64,000 bases of DNA, taken from assembly GCA_963575745.1 (NCBI GenBank), contig CAUYUJ010012113.1, forward strand, positions 172,566 to 236,565, given 5' to 3'. The notes beneath the pieces are model-generated. The model was not told where the DNA came from. It worked only from the letters and a program-made list of their open reading frames with translations, and searched no databases. Origin of the DNA: Prorocentrum cordatum. Its lineage: Eukaryota > Sar > Dinophyceae > Prorocentrales > Prorocentraceae. Made by a program: the position numbers and the translations under genes. Positions 52,580 through 61,595 of the stretch are shown in pieces (the first letter of the stretch is position 1; every line of letters starts with the position of its first letter).

Positions 52580-52880
52580 ATCGATCTCCTCCAAGATGGC
52601 CCCAAAAAGCGCCCAGGAGGCCCCAAGAGGTCCCAAGATGGCCCCAAAATGGCCCCAAGGCCCTCAAGAGGCCCCCAGGAGGCTCCCACGAGACCCCCAC
52701 AAGGCCCAAATAGACCCCCCGCAAAGCACCCAAGATGCTCCAAGAGGCCTCGGCGAGAATGCCCAATCATTGATTTCACGAAGGTTATAGCCACATGTTA
52801 GCTTGTTTGGGGGGGACACTGATTAAGATGACTCCAAGAGCGCCTGGGAGAGCCCAAAATGACTTCCAACATGGCTCAAG
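52580..52880. repeat. CCAAGA-type block
   Basis: CCAAGATGGCCCCAAAAAGC, CCAGGAGGCCCCAAGAGG and similar to 52740, then weaker units to 52880. Same strand orientation as the other CCAAGA blocks. Upstream is TGGCCCAATTTTGGCC (52526-52541), an imperfect palindrome. Confidence 0.8.
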
Positions 52881-53044
52881 ATATCCCAAGATGTCTCATA
52901 ATGGCTTCCTCTGTGTGCTGCCCACTTCCCTGGTCGAGACAATTCCTCTGGGCATCATTGCTGCATGGGCTGGGGGGGATTCGCGAAGCGTCAACAATCT
53001 GTGCAATACTAGTGCCTGAGGCGGGCTTCTTATCCGCAACTGCG

Positions 53045-53335
53045 GGGTGCTACGGATGTATATATGTATGTGCGCATCTGTATACATATACGTATACATG
53101 CACATAACGTGCCAGTTGTTAGGACATTGTAAAGTTACGTATGTCGGCGCAAGCACATACATTGGTAAACGCGCATGCCTGCACATATGCGTATATATGT
53201 GAGTATACATATAGATATATATATATATATATGTATAGGTATAGGTGGTTTTCATGTATGTGTACGTGTATACGCAACTATATACTTACATGCATACGCT
53301 CTCTCCCACACATATATATATACATACATATATGT
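53045..53335. repeat. TA/CA-rich microsatellite region
   Basis: GTATATATGTATG, ACATATACGTATACATG, ATATATATATATATG and CATATATATATACATAC runs separated by short unique sequence. It directly abuts the outer end of the 53-kb element. Confidence 0.9.
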
Positions 53336-53525
53336 ATGCTCCATCCCCCTATTATGAGCGCCCCGCCAAAAATCGTTTTGCCCGGGGCCCGACCCCCACC
53401 CCGACAGGCCTCCCACAGGCAGAGGGCCAAGCATGCCCTTCCCTCGCGCACGGCGAAACGCCGGCCGGGAAAAGCAAGCCTGGGCACCCCCGGACGCCGC
53501 AAGGACACTCCGCGCCTGGGAAAAC
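53336..53525 (-). repeat. Terminal repeat B2 of the 53-kb element
   Basis: GTATGCTCCATCCCCCTATT, then TTTTGCCCGGGGCCCGAC, GACAGGCCTCCCACAG and GGACACTCCGCGCCTGGGAA. It matches 53726-53935 along its length. Outer edge at the TA/CA-rich tract. Confidence 0.85.
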
Positions 53526-53725
53526 CTGTCGACGGCGAGGGTCTGACAAGGCGGATCCCGAGGCGCGTGAAGGCGCCAAAGACCGCCTCTACTCGCCAGC
53601 CTCTCACAGAGGCCTCCTCGATCGTTCACGGGGGGGCCGAAACGACTGCAGGTTTTAAACGTGGTTTAAAAGGCGGGCTCGTTTCGGAAGGGGGGGGCCG
53701 CATAGGCCCCCTTGTAATGATACCA
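53526..53725 (-). repeat. Spacer A2 of the 53-kb element
   Basis: About 200 bp between the B copies, with TTTTAAACGTGGTTTAAAAG (53655-53674), an inverted repeat, and GGGGGGGCC runs. Label by position; no A1 partner was found. Confidence 0.55.
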
Positions 53726-53935
53726 TATGCTCTATCCCCCTCCCCCGTTTTGAGCGTTCCGCCCAAAATCGCTTTGCCCGGGGCCCGAACCCCCCCCCCG
53801 ACAGGCCTCCCACAATCGGAGGGCCAAGCATGCCCCTCCCTTGCGCGCGGCGAAACGCCGGCCGGGAAAGGCGCGCCTGGGCACCCCCGGAGGCCGCAAG
53901 GACACTCCGCGCCTGGGAAGAGTCTGGCAACTACT
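53726..53935 (-). repeat. Terminal repeat B1, overlapping the recombinase frame
   Basis: ATATGCTCTATCCCCCTCCC, CTTTGCCCGGGGCCCGAAC, GACAGGCCTCCCACAATCGG and GGACACTCCGCGCCTGGGAA. The recombinase frame continues through it (RRGVSLRPPGVPRRAFPGRR), as in the 7.4-kb element. Confidence 0.85.
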
Positions 53936-54009
53936 CTCCACGGACCCTTTACTGGGCACCCTGACAGCAAGCTCCAACCCACGAGAACTCCTGAGCGCGT
54001 TCCTCCTCC

Positions 54010-55620
54010 TCGTCCTCCGTCCTTCTTGAAGGTTAGGATAGGGGGGCGGAAAAAAAGGGCGGGCAGACAGCGAGCGATTCTGCACTCGCTGTGCCAGCTG
54101 CAGGCAGCGAGTGCGCTGGGCGGGCGAGAGGTCGAGCGTCGTCGCCTCTTCCACGGCGTCTTGCACGCACAGCCTTGCCGCGCGGACGCTCGCCCGGCGC
54201 CTCCTGAGGAGCGTCGTCACCATCGAGCCGTGGGCGCGGAAGTCGGCCGACGCGCCGCCGCGCCTCCAGCGGCGCAGCGTCAGCTTCTGGCAGTCGAGCT
54301 CCAGAAGGGGCCTGGTATCCGCGAAGACGCGGTGGAACGCTGCCGGCGACGTGCCCAGCGCTCGCTCCTCGCGCTGCTCGCGCCCCTGCGAGGAGCTGCG
54401 GCGCCGCCGGCGCGCCGTCGCCAGCAGCTGCACTGCCGGCCCGGGGCGCACCATCACGAACTCACCAGCTCCTGTCTGGCGCTGGCCCTTGGCGTCGCGC
54501 AGCCTGATCATGGCCGCGCCGCTGCCCTCATGCAGCGGGATGTCTGCCCACCGAAGGGCCGCAATTTCCCTCGCCTGGAGGTAGGTGTCGCACGCGGAAA
54601 GCAGCGCCGCCGCGGCCGAAGGGAAGCCCGCGACGACGAAATCGACAGAGAACGCCAGCGCGATCAGCGGGCCAATGGGCAGCGCACGCCCGGCTGGCCC
54701 CCGACGCTGCCGCGTCCGAGCCAAGCGCCAGCTCTCCCGCGGGTGGCCTCGCAGCAGGGGGAAGTGGCAGCACATCCCAGCGATCGCGGTGTTCACCTCG
54801 AACAGCGAACCCCCTGCTGCCCAGCGGCCTTCAATGTAGCCCACGAGGCCCGCATCGGCCTGGACTGGCGTCGTGACCTCGCGCTGCTGCTCCAGCCACC
54901 AGTCGAAGATGCTGTTGACTGGCTGCTGGTACCGCTGGCGCGCGAGCGGCGTCGCCATCGCCTCGCGGAGGGGTCGGCTCCGGGGCGCAGCCCTCCGCGC
55001 CAGCGCCTCTGCTGCCACTCTCCGAGATTTGGATGCCGCGTGCGCGTGCCCAGCGCGACGGCGCATCTGGGCGAGCAACGACATATGTACATGCACGCCC
55101 TCCGCGGTCTTGCCTGCGCGAACGTCCGCGTTGACGCGCACTCCAGGAGAAGCTAACCGCGTACGTGTACATATGTTGCTGGCCTCTGAGCATCGGCGGG
55201 CGTGTCGTCGGCGCCGCAGCAGCCGTGCAGCGGGTGGCGGCCTGCCAACAGCATCCCTGGCTAAAGCCGCCTCGCGCTCGACCTGCACTTGGAGCAGGCG
55301 ACTGCGACCGCTTGGGCATCCAGCAGGTGCAGGTAGAGGCAGCGGTGCACGGCGACGTCGCGGCACCCCCACCTCGCTCCTGCCGCGGAAACTCTCGGCG
55401 ACCCGCCGGGCCCGCAGCGAAGTCCGCCGCGCCGACCTCGGCCAGGCGCGCGCCCTGTACGGGGCGTTGCAGTCCAGCCTGACGCCCGCGTCACCGCGGT
55501 CGGCGACGCGCAAGAACTCGATGATGAGGCTCCGCTCCGCCGTGGGATGCCGGAGGCCCGGCCGTTTGAAGTCTGCGTCGATGTTCAAATTGGCCTCTCG
55601 CTCGCCGGCGCGCACGCATA
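54010..55620 (-). pseudogene. Tyrosine recombinase of the 53-kb element, catalytic Tyr replaced by Cys
   Basis: The N-terminal SAM-like part reads RYQQPVNSIFDWWLEQQREV and GYIEGRWAAGGSLFEVNTAI. The catalytic part has TYLQAREIAALRWADIP (first Arg), LTLRRWRRGGASADFRAHGS (RRGGA box) and VRAARLCVQDAVEEATTLDL. In this clade the last block is normally ARxYVxD; here the codon at 54167-54169 (minus strand) is TGC, so the nucleophilic Tyr reads Cys. The GRW box reads RRRR. About 650 bp between the methyltransferase and the recombinase encode an Arg-rich linker. Predicted inactive. Confidence 0.8.
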
Positions 55621-56645
55621 GCTCTCCCGGCGGCGCCGCGGCGAGGGCCCCGACTTGGGCCAGCCAAAAGCAAAGAAGAAACGTAACGCACTGGACGCAG
55701 TAGGCATTGCCGATGAGACCTCCCATAATGATAGCCCGTGCTTCAGGCGCAACGCTGTCCCTGACTGCAGCCTCGAAATAGCGGCGGCGGTCGAGCCCCG
55801 TGAGAACGCCGCGCTCCTCGGCAACGGGCAGCCTAGATACCTTGCGACCGGGCTCGGTCCCGCAGGAGGGCCTCGCCCGCCCCTGCGCTGCAGCTGTTGC
55901 CCGCTCCAGCCCCGCCAGGCGCGGTGGCGGACGGCGCCGCGTTATAGGCCGGGCGAAGCAGGGCAAGTCCACCTCTGGGCCCAGCAGCTGCCAGCGCCGC
56001 TGGCGCGCGCTGCATCGCGACCTCCACCTTCAGGTAGCGGCTGAGACCCTCGCCCTTCTCGGCGACCACCGCGCCGGGCGGCGGGTCCTCAGCGGCGGGC
56101 CAGGGGCGCCAGAAGAGACGCGGCCGCTGCGCGTGCGTGAAATGCTCCGCGCCCAGCAGCAGCGGGATGACCCCCAGCGCCTCTGCGAACTGGCCCCTCG
56201 ACTCCACGCCCATGCTGAAGACGTTCTCGACGAACCAGCCAGCCCGCCTGACGAACGCCCGATCGGCAGTCTCGATGAGCTCGGTGATCTCCCCGCACAG
56301 CTTCGGCCTCTCGCCCTCGAGGCCCTTGCCAATCACTTTCAGCGAGGACAGGTCCTGGCGCGGGCTGGCGCGGGCTGCCCGCCGCGATGGCGACCCAGTC
56401 GGCGTCGCGCCTGAAACCCTCGAGGATCCTGCCGAAGCGTTCGCAGCCAATGGCGTCGACGTTGTCGAGCTCGATCACGCCCGGCCAGCGGCGCCGGACC
56501 AGCCTCCGCGCAACAGAGTTTATCTCCGAGCTGAGGCGGGCCACCGCGCCCATCGGAAGCGGCGCCGCAGCCGCGGCGACCGCAGCAGCCCCCGCGAAGA
56601 GCTCGACGAGCACGACGCGCGGCCACCACCTGACGGTCTGCGGCG
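55620..56645 (-). pseudogene. C5-cytosine DNA methyltransferase domain of the 53-kb element
   Basis: Motif I: VVLVELFAGAAAVAAAAAP. Then RLSSEINSVARRLVRRRWPG and VIELDNVDAIGCERF. Motif IV: AIAAGSPRQ, where the catalytic PCQ reads PRQ. Then DLSSLKVIGKGLEGERPKLC, WFVENVFSM (ENV motif VI, near 56220), AEHFTHAQRPRLFWRPW, RLPVAEERGVLTGLDRR (motif IX) and GGLIGNAYCVQCVTFLL (motif X). This motif order is diagnostic of C5-methyltransferases. A 10-bp tandem duplication (56355-56364 and 56365-56374) shifts the frame right after PRQ. Cys loss and frameshift make it inactive. Confidence 0.85.
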
Positions 56646-56653
56646 CCTGAAAA

Positions 56654-57855
56654 TCAGGCCGCTGGCCCTCCTCGCACAGCCCCCCATTCGCCGGGCGCTG
56701 CCATCAAGCCGCGCTCGACGAGGCCAGCGGAGTAGCAGATCCCCCCGGCCTGCTCGCTCGCGTCGGCGGCGACCACGCGCGCGTCGTTCTTGGCCCGCAG
56801 GTCGGTGCACGCCAGGGCGAGGGCCATGCAGAACAGCAGCGGCTCGGCGCGCACGTGCGCCGGGACCGCGCGCGGGCAAGCCCACTGGCCAACTGCCCAG
56901 CAGTCACTCAAGAAGCCCATGAAAAGACGTTGAGACTTTGCTCCGCGCACGCACCTGCCCAGAACCACGAGCATCGCTTTGACAGTGACCTCCGGCTGGC
57001 CCATGGCCCACATGGTGAGCGCGAGCAGGAGGTGCAGCTTCTCGGTCGCGACCCCCACGCGGCCCGTGACGCCGTCGACGCCGGCGCCCATCCGCGCGAG
57101 GATCAGCTCCCGGTGCTTCGCCTTGTCCTGGGCGACGGCGATGCCGCTTCGCGCGTAGGCCTCGCGCTGCTCAGCCTGCGCCGCGCTCGCGGACCCCGCG
57201 AGGTCGTTCGCGAGGCTGTTTGGGACGATCTCACCGTGGTCCCAGTCATCGAGGTAGTACTGGACCCAGGCCTGCTCCAGCTGCTTCGACTTGAGCGGCA
57301 GCGGCCGGTCCTTCCGCCACTCCGCCTCCGGCGGGAAGCCCGCAGCAAGCGGCTTCAGCCCAAGCCCCAGCTGCCGGTGGCAGTGCTGGAATTGCGTGAC
57401 AGCGTTGACCCAACCCATCGGGATGACGTGCAGCGCAATGTGTGTTCGCCCTGGGCCGCTAATGCCGATGAGCTCGTTCGGGATGGCCTCGGTGAGCGTC
57501 GTGTAGGGCTGCCGGGCCTCGGGCACCTCGTAGCAAAACCAAACAAATGGCGCCGGAACATGGGGCGACCTGAGCAGGACGTGGCCCTCCGGAAGGGGGA
57601 TGGCGACCCAAGACGGCGAAGCACTCATCGCCCCGACGTCGCCCCTCATCGTCCTCTGGTAGCAGTTCGCGGGCGCCATGTTGATGATGGGCCGCTGGGC
57701 CACTGAGTGGCCGGGCGTCGACGCCCCGCTCTCGGCCGCGCCGCAGGCGCCCGCGAGAACCTTCTGGTTTCCGACCTTGAAGATCCGCTCGTCGGCAATG
57801 GGCGCGGCGAAGCCAACTCCACGAGCTTGGCGCCGACGCGATGCCACTCCGCCAT
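56654..57855 (-). pseudogene. Reverse transcriptase and RNase H of the 53-kb element
   Basis: The longest clean retroelement frame in the window (57847 to 56654, 397 codons). RT: KVGNQKVLAGACGAAESGAS, RPIINMAPANCYQRTMRGDV, LHVIPMGWVNAVTQFQHCHR (motif B) and EQAWVQYYLDDWDHGEIVP with YLDD at 57245-57256 (motif C). RNase H begins KNDARVVAADASEQAGGICY. A one-base deletion near 57813 joins it to MAEWHRVGAKLVEL in the frame above, and a C6 run near 56680 shifts into the methyltransferase frame. Within this frame the RT core looks catalytically complete. Confidence 0.85.
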
Positions 57856-57894
57856 CGAGCTAGCCTGGATGGCAGCCCGCGGGACCTCCTCTGG

Positions 57895-59866
57895 CTACTC
57901 GGCCTTCGCTAGCAGGGCGCGCTCGTCCGCGACTTCCAGCGCGCGAACTGAGGCGGCGACGCCGCGCGCTGGCAGCCCCGGCAGCGCGCCGCCCAGCGCG
58001 CGCGACACCTCCTCGCCGCCGTAAGCGACGTCCCTCGCGGCAACTACCTCGGTCCAGTCGGGGGCCTCGATCTCCTGAGCCGAGCCCCGCGCGAAGTAGG
58101 TAGCGGCTTCCCTGATCGCGCGCGTCGAGCTCTTCTGCGACGCGGCCAGCGGCCCTCTCGGCACTGGGCCCCCCTTGCCGTGGCCCGCGCACTGGTAGTT
58201 CTGCGCGTGCGCGACCATGACCGCCCAACCCTCTGCCACGGCCGCGCCCAGGCCGGCCGCGCCCACCCCCCCTCGGTCCAGCCACTCGGCGCGGCGCGCC
58301 AGGAAGCCGGGGGCGTCGGGAATTGGCAGCGGCAACACCTCGCGAACTCTCTCGAGGCGCACGCGCTGCACTGGCGGAGCGCTGCCGATGAAGCGCCCGA
58401 CGCCCCCTGGCGCCTCATGCGCGAAGTCGCGCAGAGCGACGACCAGCTGGAAGCGAGAGCTGCAGCCCTTGCCGCCGGCACCAGCCAGCAGCTTCCTCCA
58501 GCGCAGACCCCACGCATGCTGCGCTCCTCCGCCGCGGCGGCCCGGGGCGCCGAGCCCGCGGCAGCCGTCGCGAGGGGGGCCGCGCTCTCGCCGCGCACCG
58601 GTAGCGGGCGCGCGGCGGCGCGATCTCCCGAAGGCCCACGCGGCCCCCCCTCGCTCAACTCCCGCGGGCAGCTCAGCGGCCCGCCGCCGGGGCCCGCGGC
58701 CGCAGCTGCACCCTGCCATGACAGCCCGCGCGGCCGCGACCTGCTCCGCCTTCGCGGCCCTGCCCTGCTCGATGGGCCAAACGGGAAAGGCCCACGCGCG
58801 ACCTCCACTCGTGCCGGCTCTCGTTTGGCTGCTCCGGATTGGCCGCCTTCGCCCCCCTGAAGGTCAGGTCTCGCGGCTGGTCGGCGGGGGCTGTGGCTGC
58901 GCCTGCCGCCGCGTCCGTCGACGAGCAGCTCCACGCGGCGCACTGGCGCCTCGCCTGCTCCTGCCGCGGGCGGCGGCGCCACCGCTGCCCGCTTGCCCGC
59001 CGTCTGCCAGCCCTCGCTTCCTGGCGCGCGGCCCGCCGGGCTCCGGAACGCCCCGGCCGAGCCGGCCACGGGCGCCCCCGTTGGGGTCTGGGCTCTCGCC
59101 TCCGCGAGGGCATGGCCTGCAGGGGCCGCTCCCCCCCGATCTGGGAAGGGCCCCCGGCCGGGCCCTCACCCCGGCGGCCTCCTCTCGGCAAGCCGCCGCC
59201 TCAGCTCTGCGACCTTCATCTCGCGAGCCTCGACGCGCTCGGCAGCCGCCTCTTCGTCCTGCGAGGCCCCGGTCGGCACGCTCTCGCTGGGGATCAGCGT
59301 GGGCCCGCGGGCGCTGCGCCAGGGGCCGTCCCGCAACGCCGTCGCCCTGGCCTTGATCACCCGCGTGAGCAAGTCGCTGACCTCGACGACCTGGCCGCGC
59401 AGCAGCCCGTCGATGGCCTCGCCGAGGGCGCGCGTCGCGCGCGCCTCGCCCACCTCCAGCGACGGCGGCGGGCGCGCCACAAAGAACGCCGCGTTGAGGT
59501 ACTGCGCGACGCAAAGGCCGAGCGGATCGACGGGGCTCTCGTCGGCCAGCGGCTGGGTGAACTGGCCCTCGAGGTGCGCCAGCCCGCTCTCCAACAGCGC
59601 GCCCGGCCGCTGCCGCGCGATCCTGGGAGAAGTCGCGCATGATCGACGTTCGCGCCCCGGCGGGCGTCGCGGCCCAGCGCGACCTCCCCGCCCTCGCCGG
59701 CCTCGCCCGCGCCATCGCCGCCCAGAGCTCCACCGCCCGCTTCGCCAGGGCCCGCGCAGCGCCCGGCGCCGCCGCGTTCTTCGCTGCCGGGCGGCTGCTC
59801 AGCGCAGCGGCGCCAGCCCGCGCGCGCTGCCCCAGCTGCGCCTGCGTAGTCTCCAGGGAACGACAT
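57895..59866 (-). pseudogene. Gag-like region of the 53-kb element
   Basis: N-terminal part (frame from 59594): GLAHLEGQFTQPLADESPVD, PLGLCVAQYLNAAFFVARPP and DGLLRGQVVEVSDLLTRVIK, helical and capsid-like. Pro/Arg/Ala-rich middle. C-terminal part (frame from 58719): FQLVVALRDFAHEAPGGVGR, RVREVLPLPIPDAPGFLARR, AVAEGWAVMVAHAQNYQCAG and AIREAATYFARGSAQEIEAP. A TAG at 57895-57897 lies in frame, and the same frame continues as PEEVPRAAIQASSMAEW into the RT. No zinc knuckle is visible. Start taken as the ATG at 59866 (MSFPGDYAGAAG). Confidence 0.6.
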
Positions 59867-59880
59867 CCTGGCGTGCAGTG

Positions 59881-60530
59881 GGCTCGTTAAAGGTATGTCA
59901 AGGTTGTAATGGTTTTGTAATGGTTTTCTGGTGGTTCCAGGCGCTGAAGCCAGTTGCTGCTAAAACTAAAGCCAATCCCATGTGTCATAACATTGGAAAC
60001 TTAAGCATTTAGAACCCCAGGGTCCAACAATAAAGATGCCGTGCAGGTTACAGGGGGGCTAGCTACGCAACGAAGGCGAGCGTCGGAACTAGAACTTGAA
60101 ACCGACTGGCGGGAGCGGCGGGAGGCAGTACTAAAACCCGCTGGCGCTCATTTATCCTCTCTGGCTGGGCACCCGCGCAGCTGCCCGCAGCAGCTTGCGC
60201 GGGGCGGCGCGGGGCCACGAGGGAGGCGAGGGTCGCGGAGCATGGCCAGGGGGAGACGGATAGATACCATCAGGAGTGGCGGGATAGAGAGGCCGAGGAG
60301 AGCGGAAGAAAGAGGCATACAGAGACGTAGAACGCAAGGCGCAATAGAACACGCCATCGTGGTCACCGCCATCGTCGTCGCAGATTCTGTCAATCTCGTT
60401 TCCGCCGTCGGCGACGGACGCGGCGCCGACGCAGACGGCGAGGGCGGTGGCTATGACCACGATGACGGAGAACTCGGCAGTACGTATCTTTGTAGAGACG
60501 CGGGTGCCGATGCCGAAGAGAGCCGATCTA
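59881..60530. other. No recognised gene
   Basis: Repeated TTGTAATGGTTTT words at 59908-59932, otherwise unique. The GGCGACGGACGCGGCGCC region near 60.40 kb is GC-rich. No A1 partner for the 53-kb element and no coding motif were found. Confidence 0.5.
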
Positions 60531-60532
60531 TT

Positions 60533-60575
60533 CGACGATAATGCGGATGCCAAATTGGCATCCGCGTTATCGCCG
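60533..60575. other. 21-bp near-perfect hairpin with minimal loop
   Basis: CGACGATAATGCGGATGCCAA (60533-60553) and TTGGCATCCGCGTTATCGCCG (60555-60575) are inverted copies around a single A. The only two mismatches would both be G-U wobbles in RNA. It could be a palindromic mobile-element end, a recombination footprint or a transcribed hairpin. Confidence 0.8.
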
Positions 60576-60715
60576 AGTTGATCGACTCGAAGAAATTCGG
60601 GTCTGCTTACTTACATTGGCGCCCTCCTCGTTCCCCGCCCTCCTCATGGTGTTCCTCTCCCCCCAGTGCGTGCGTCCTATCTGTCCTCCTCGCCCTGCTC
60701 ATCCTCTCCACAATT

Positions 60716-60732
60716 CCCCCCCCCCCCCCCCC
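60716..60732. repeat. C17 homopolymer
   Basis: Seventeen consecutive C residues. Confidence 0.95.
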
Positions 60733-61034
60733 GCGTCCTTTCTCATGTCATCCACGATCCCCCCTTCCTTTACGCCCTTCCCGCGCGCCCCCCGTGCCCT
60801 CCGCATCATTATCATGGACATCGAGCATCTGTGCATTCGACGCGGCTAGAATATGCGCACGAGCGCCATCCTACCCAGGTGCATCACCGACATCACCATG
60901 AACCCCCCACTCTGTCACTACCAATCGGAACCCCAATAAATCCTCATGATCCCCATCGCCGTCCGTGCCCCCCGTTCGCTTCCCTCTTCCATCGCAGGGT
61001 CACTATCATCACCGCTCGTTTTACGTTATCCGAG

Positions 61035-61035
<1 letters not shown>

Positions 61036-61065
<30 letters not shown>
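61036..61065. repeat. C30 homopolymer
   Basis: Thirty consecutive C residues; the exact length is prone to sequencing error. Confidence 0.9.
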
Positions 61066-61067
<2 letters not shown>

Positions 61068-61595
61068 CCCTCATCTCCATCCCCCCTTTCCCGCGGTGTC
61101 GCCGCGAAGCGGTTTTGATGCCGTCGTTGTCGTCGCCTTCGTTTTCATGCCCATCATCTTCATCAGCACGATCGTCGCCCGAATCGTCACCCAGGCCGTC
61201 GTTGTCGCTGGGTTCGCGATCGTCGCCAGGCCCCCCCCTCACCCCGTAGCCCTCATAAGCTTACTCCTCCCCGCTCCCTCTCCCCATCCGTCTCCATCCC
61301 CTGTGATCCTTTCATGCCCCATCACGCGGCGCCCTTCCTCACCCGTTCGTCATCCTCAACATGTCATTGCGCATCCTATGCATCGCCCGCACGTTTAACA
61401 ATGCCCTCCTCCTCCTCCCACCCCCCATCGTTCATTCTCCTCCGTGCGCGCGCCCACTGCACTTTGACACGCTGCGTGCTGGGCGCCAGCCGAGTCTGCT
61501 CCAGCTGGCAGCAGGCCTGCCCGCGCAGGCCGCAGCGATGCGCTCGCCCTCAGCGACAGCATGCGTCCGCACGGTCGGCGGGCTGGAGTATCCGC

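Larger units (their letters stand above)
53336..59880 (-). mobile_element. YR retroelement carrying a C5-cytosine methyltransferase
   Basis: On the minus strand from about 59.87 kb down: gag-like region, RT with YLDD, RNase H, C5-methyltransferase domain (ELFAG to GNAY), tyrosine recombinase, then B1 (53930-53726), A2 and B2 (53525-53336) split direct repeats. All modules lie in the order expected of one polyprotein, in three frames linked by identifiable small indels. No matching A1 was found beyond 59.9 kb, so the 5' end is uncertain. Methyltransferase-bearing retrotransposons have been reported from dinoflagellates (recalled literature, not checked). Confidence 0.85.
60580..61590. other. 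Pyrimidine-rich gene-free region
   Basis: C/T-rich on the plus strand throughout (CCCTCCTCC, CTCTCCCC). Open frames read Pro/Ser repeats. Nothing gene-like. Confidence 0.6.

Noticed and set aside
52010-52794. Minus-strand 269-codon ORF over 51985-52794
   Set aside because: More than a third is the CGACCCACCCG minisatellite and the rest is the CCAAGA block; no protein-like segment.
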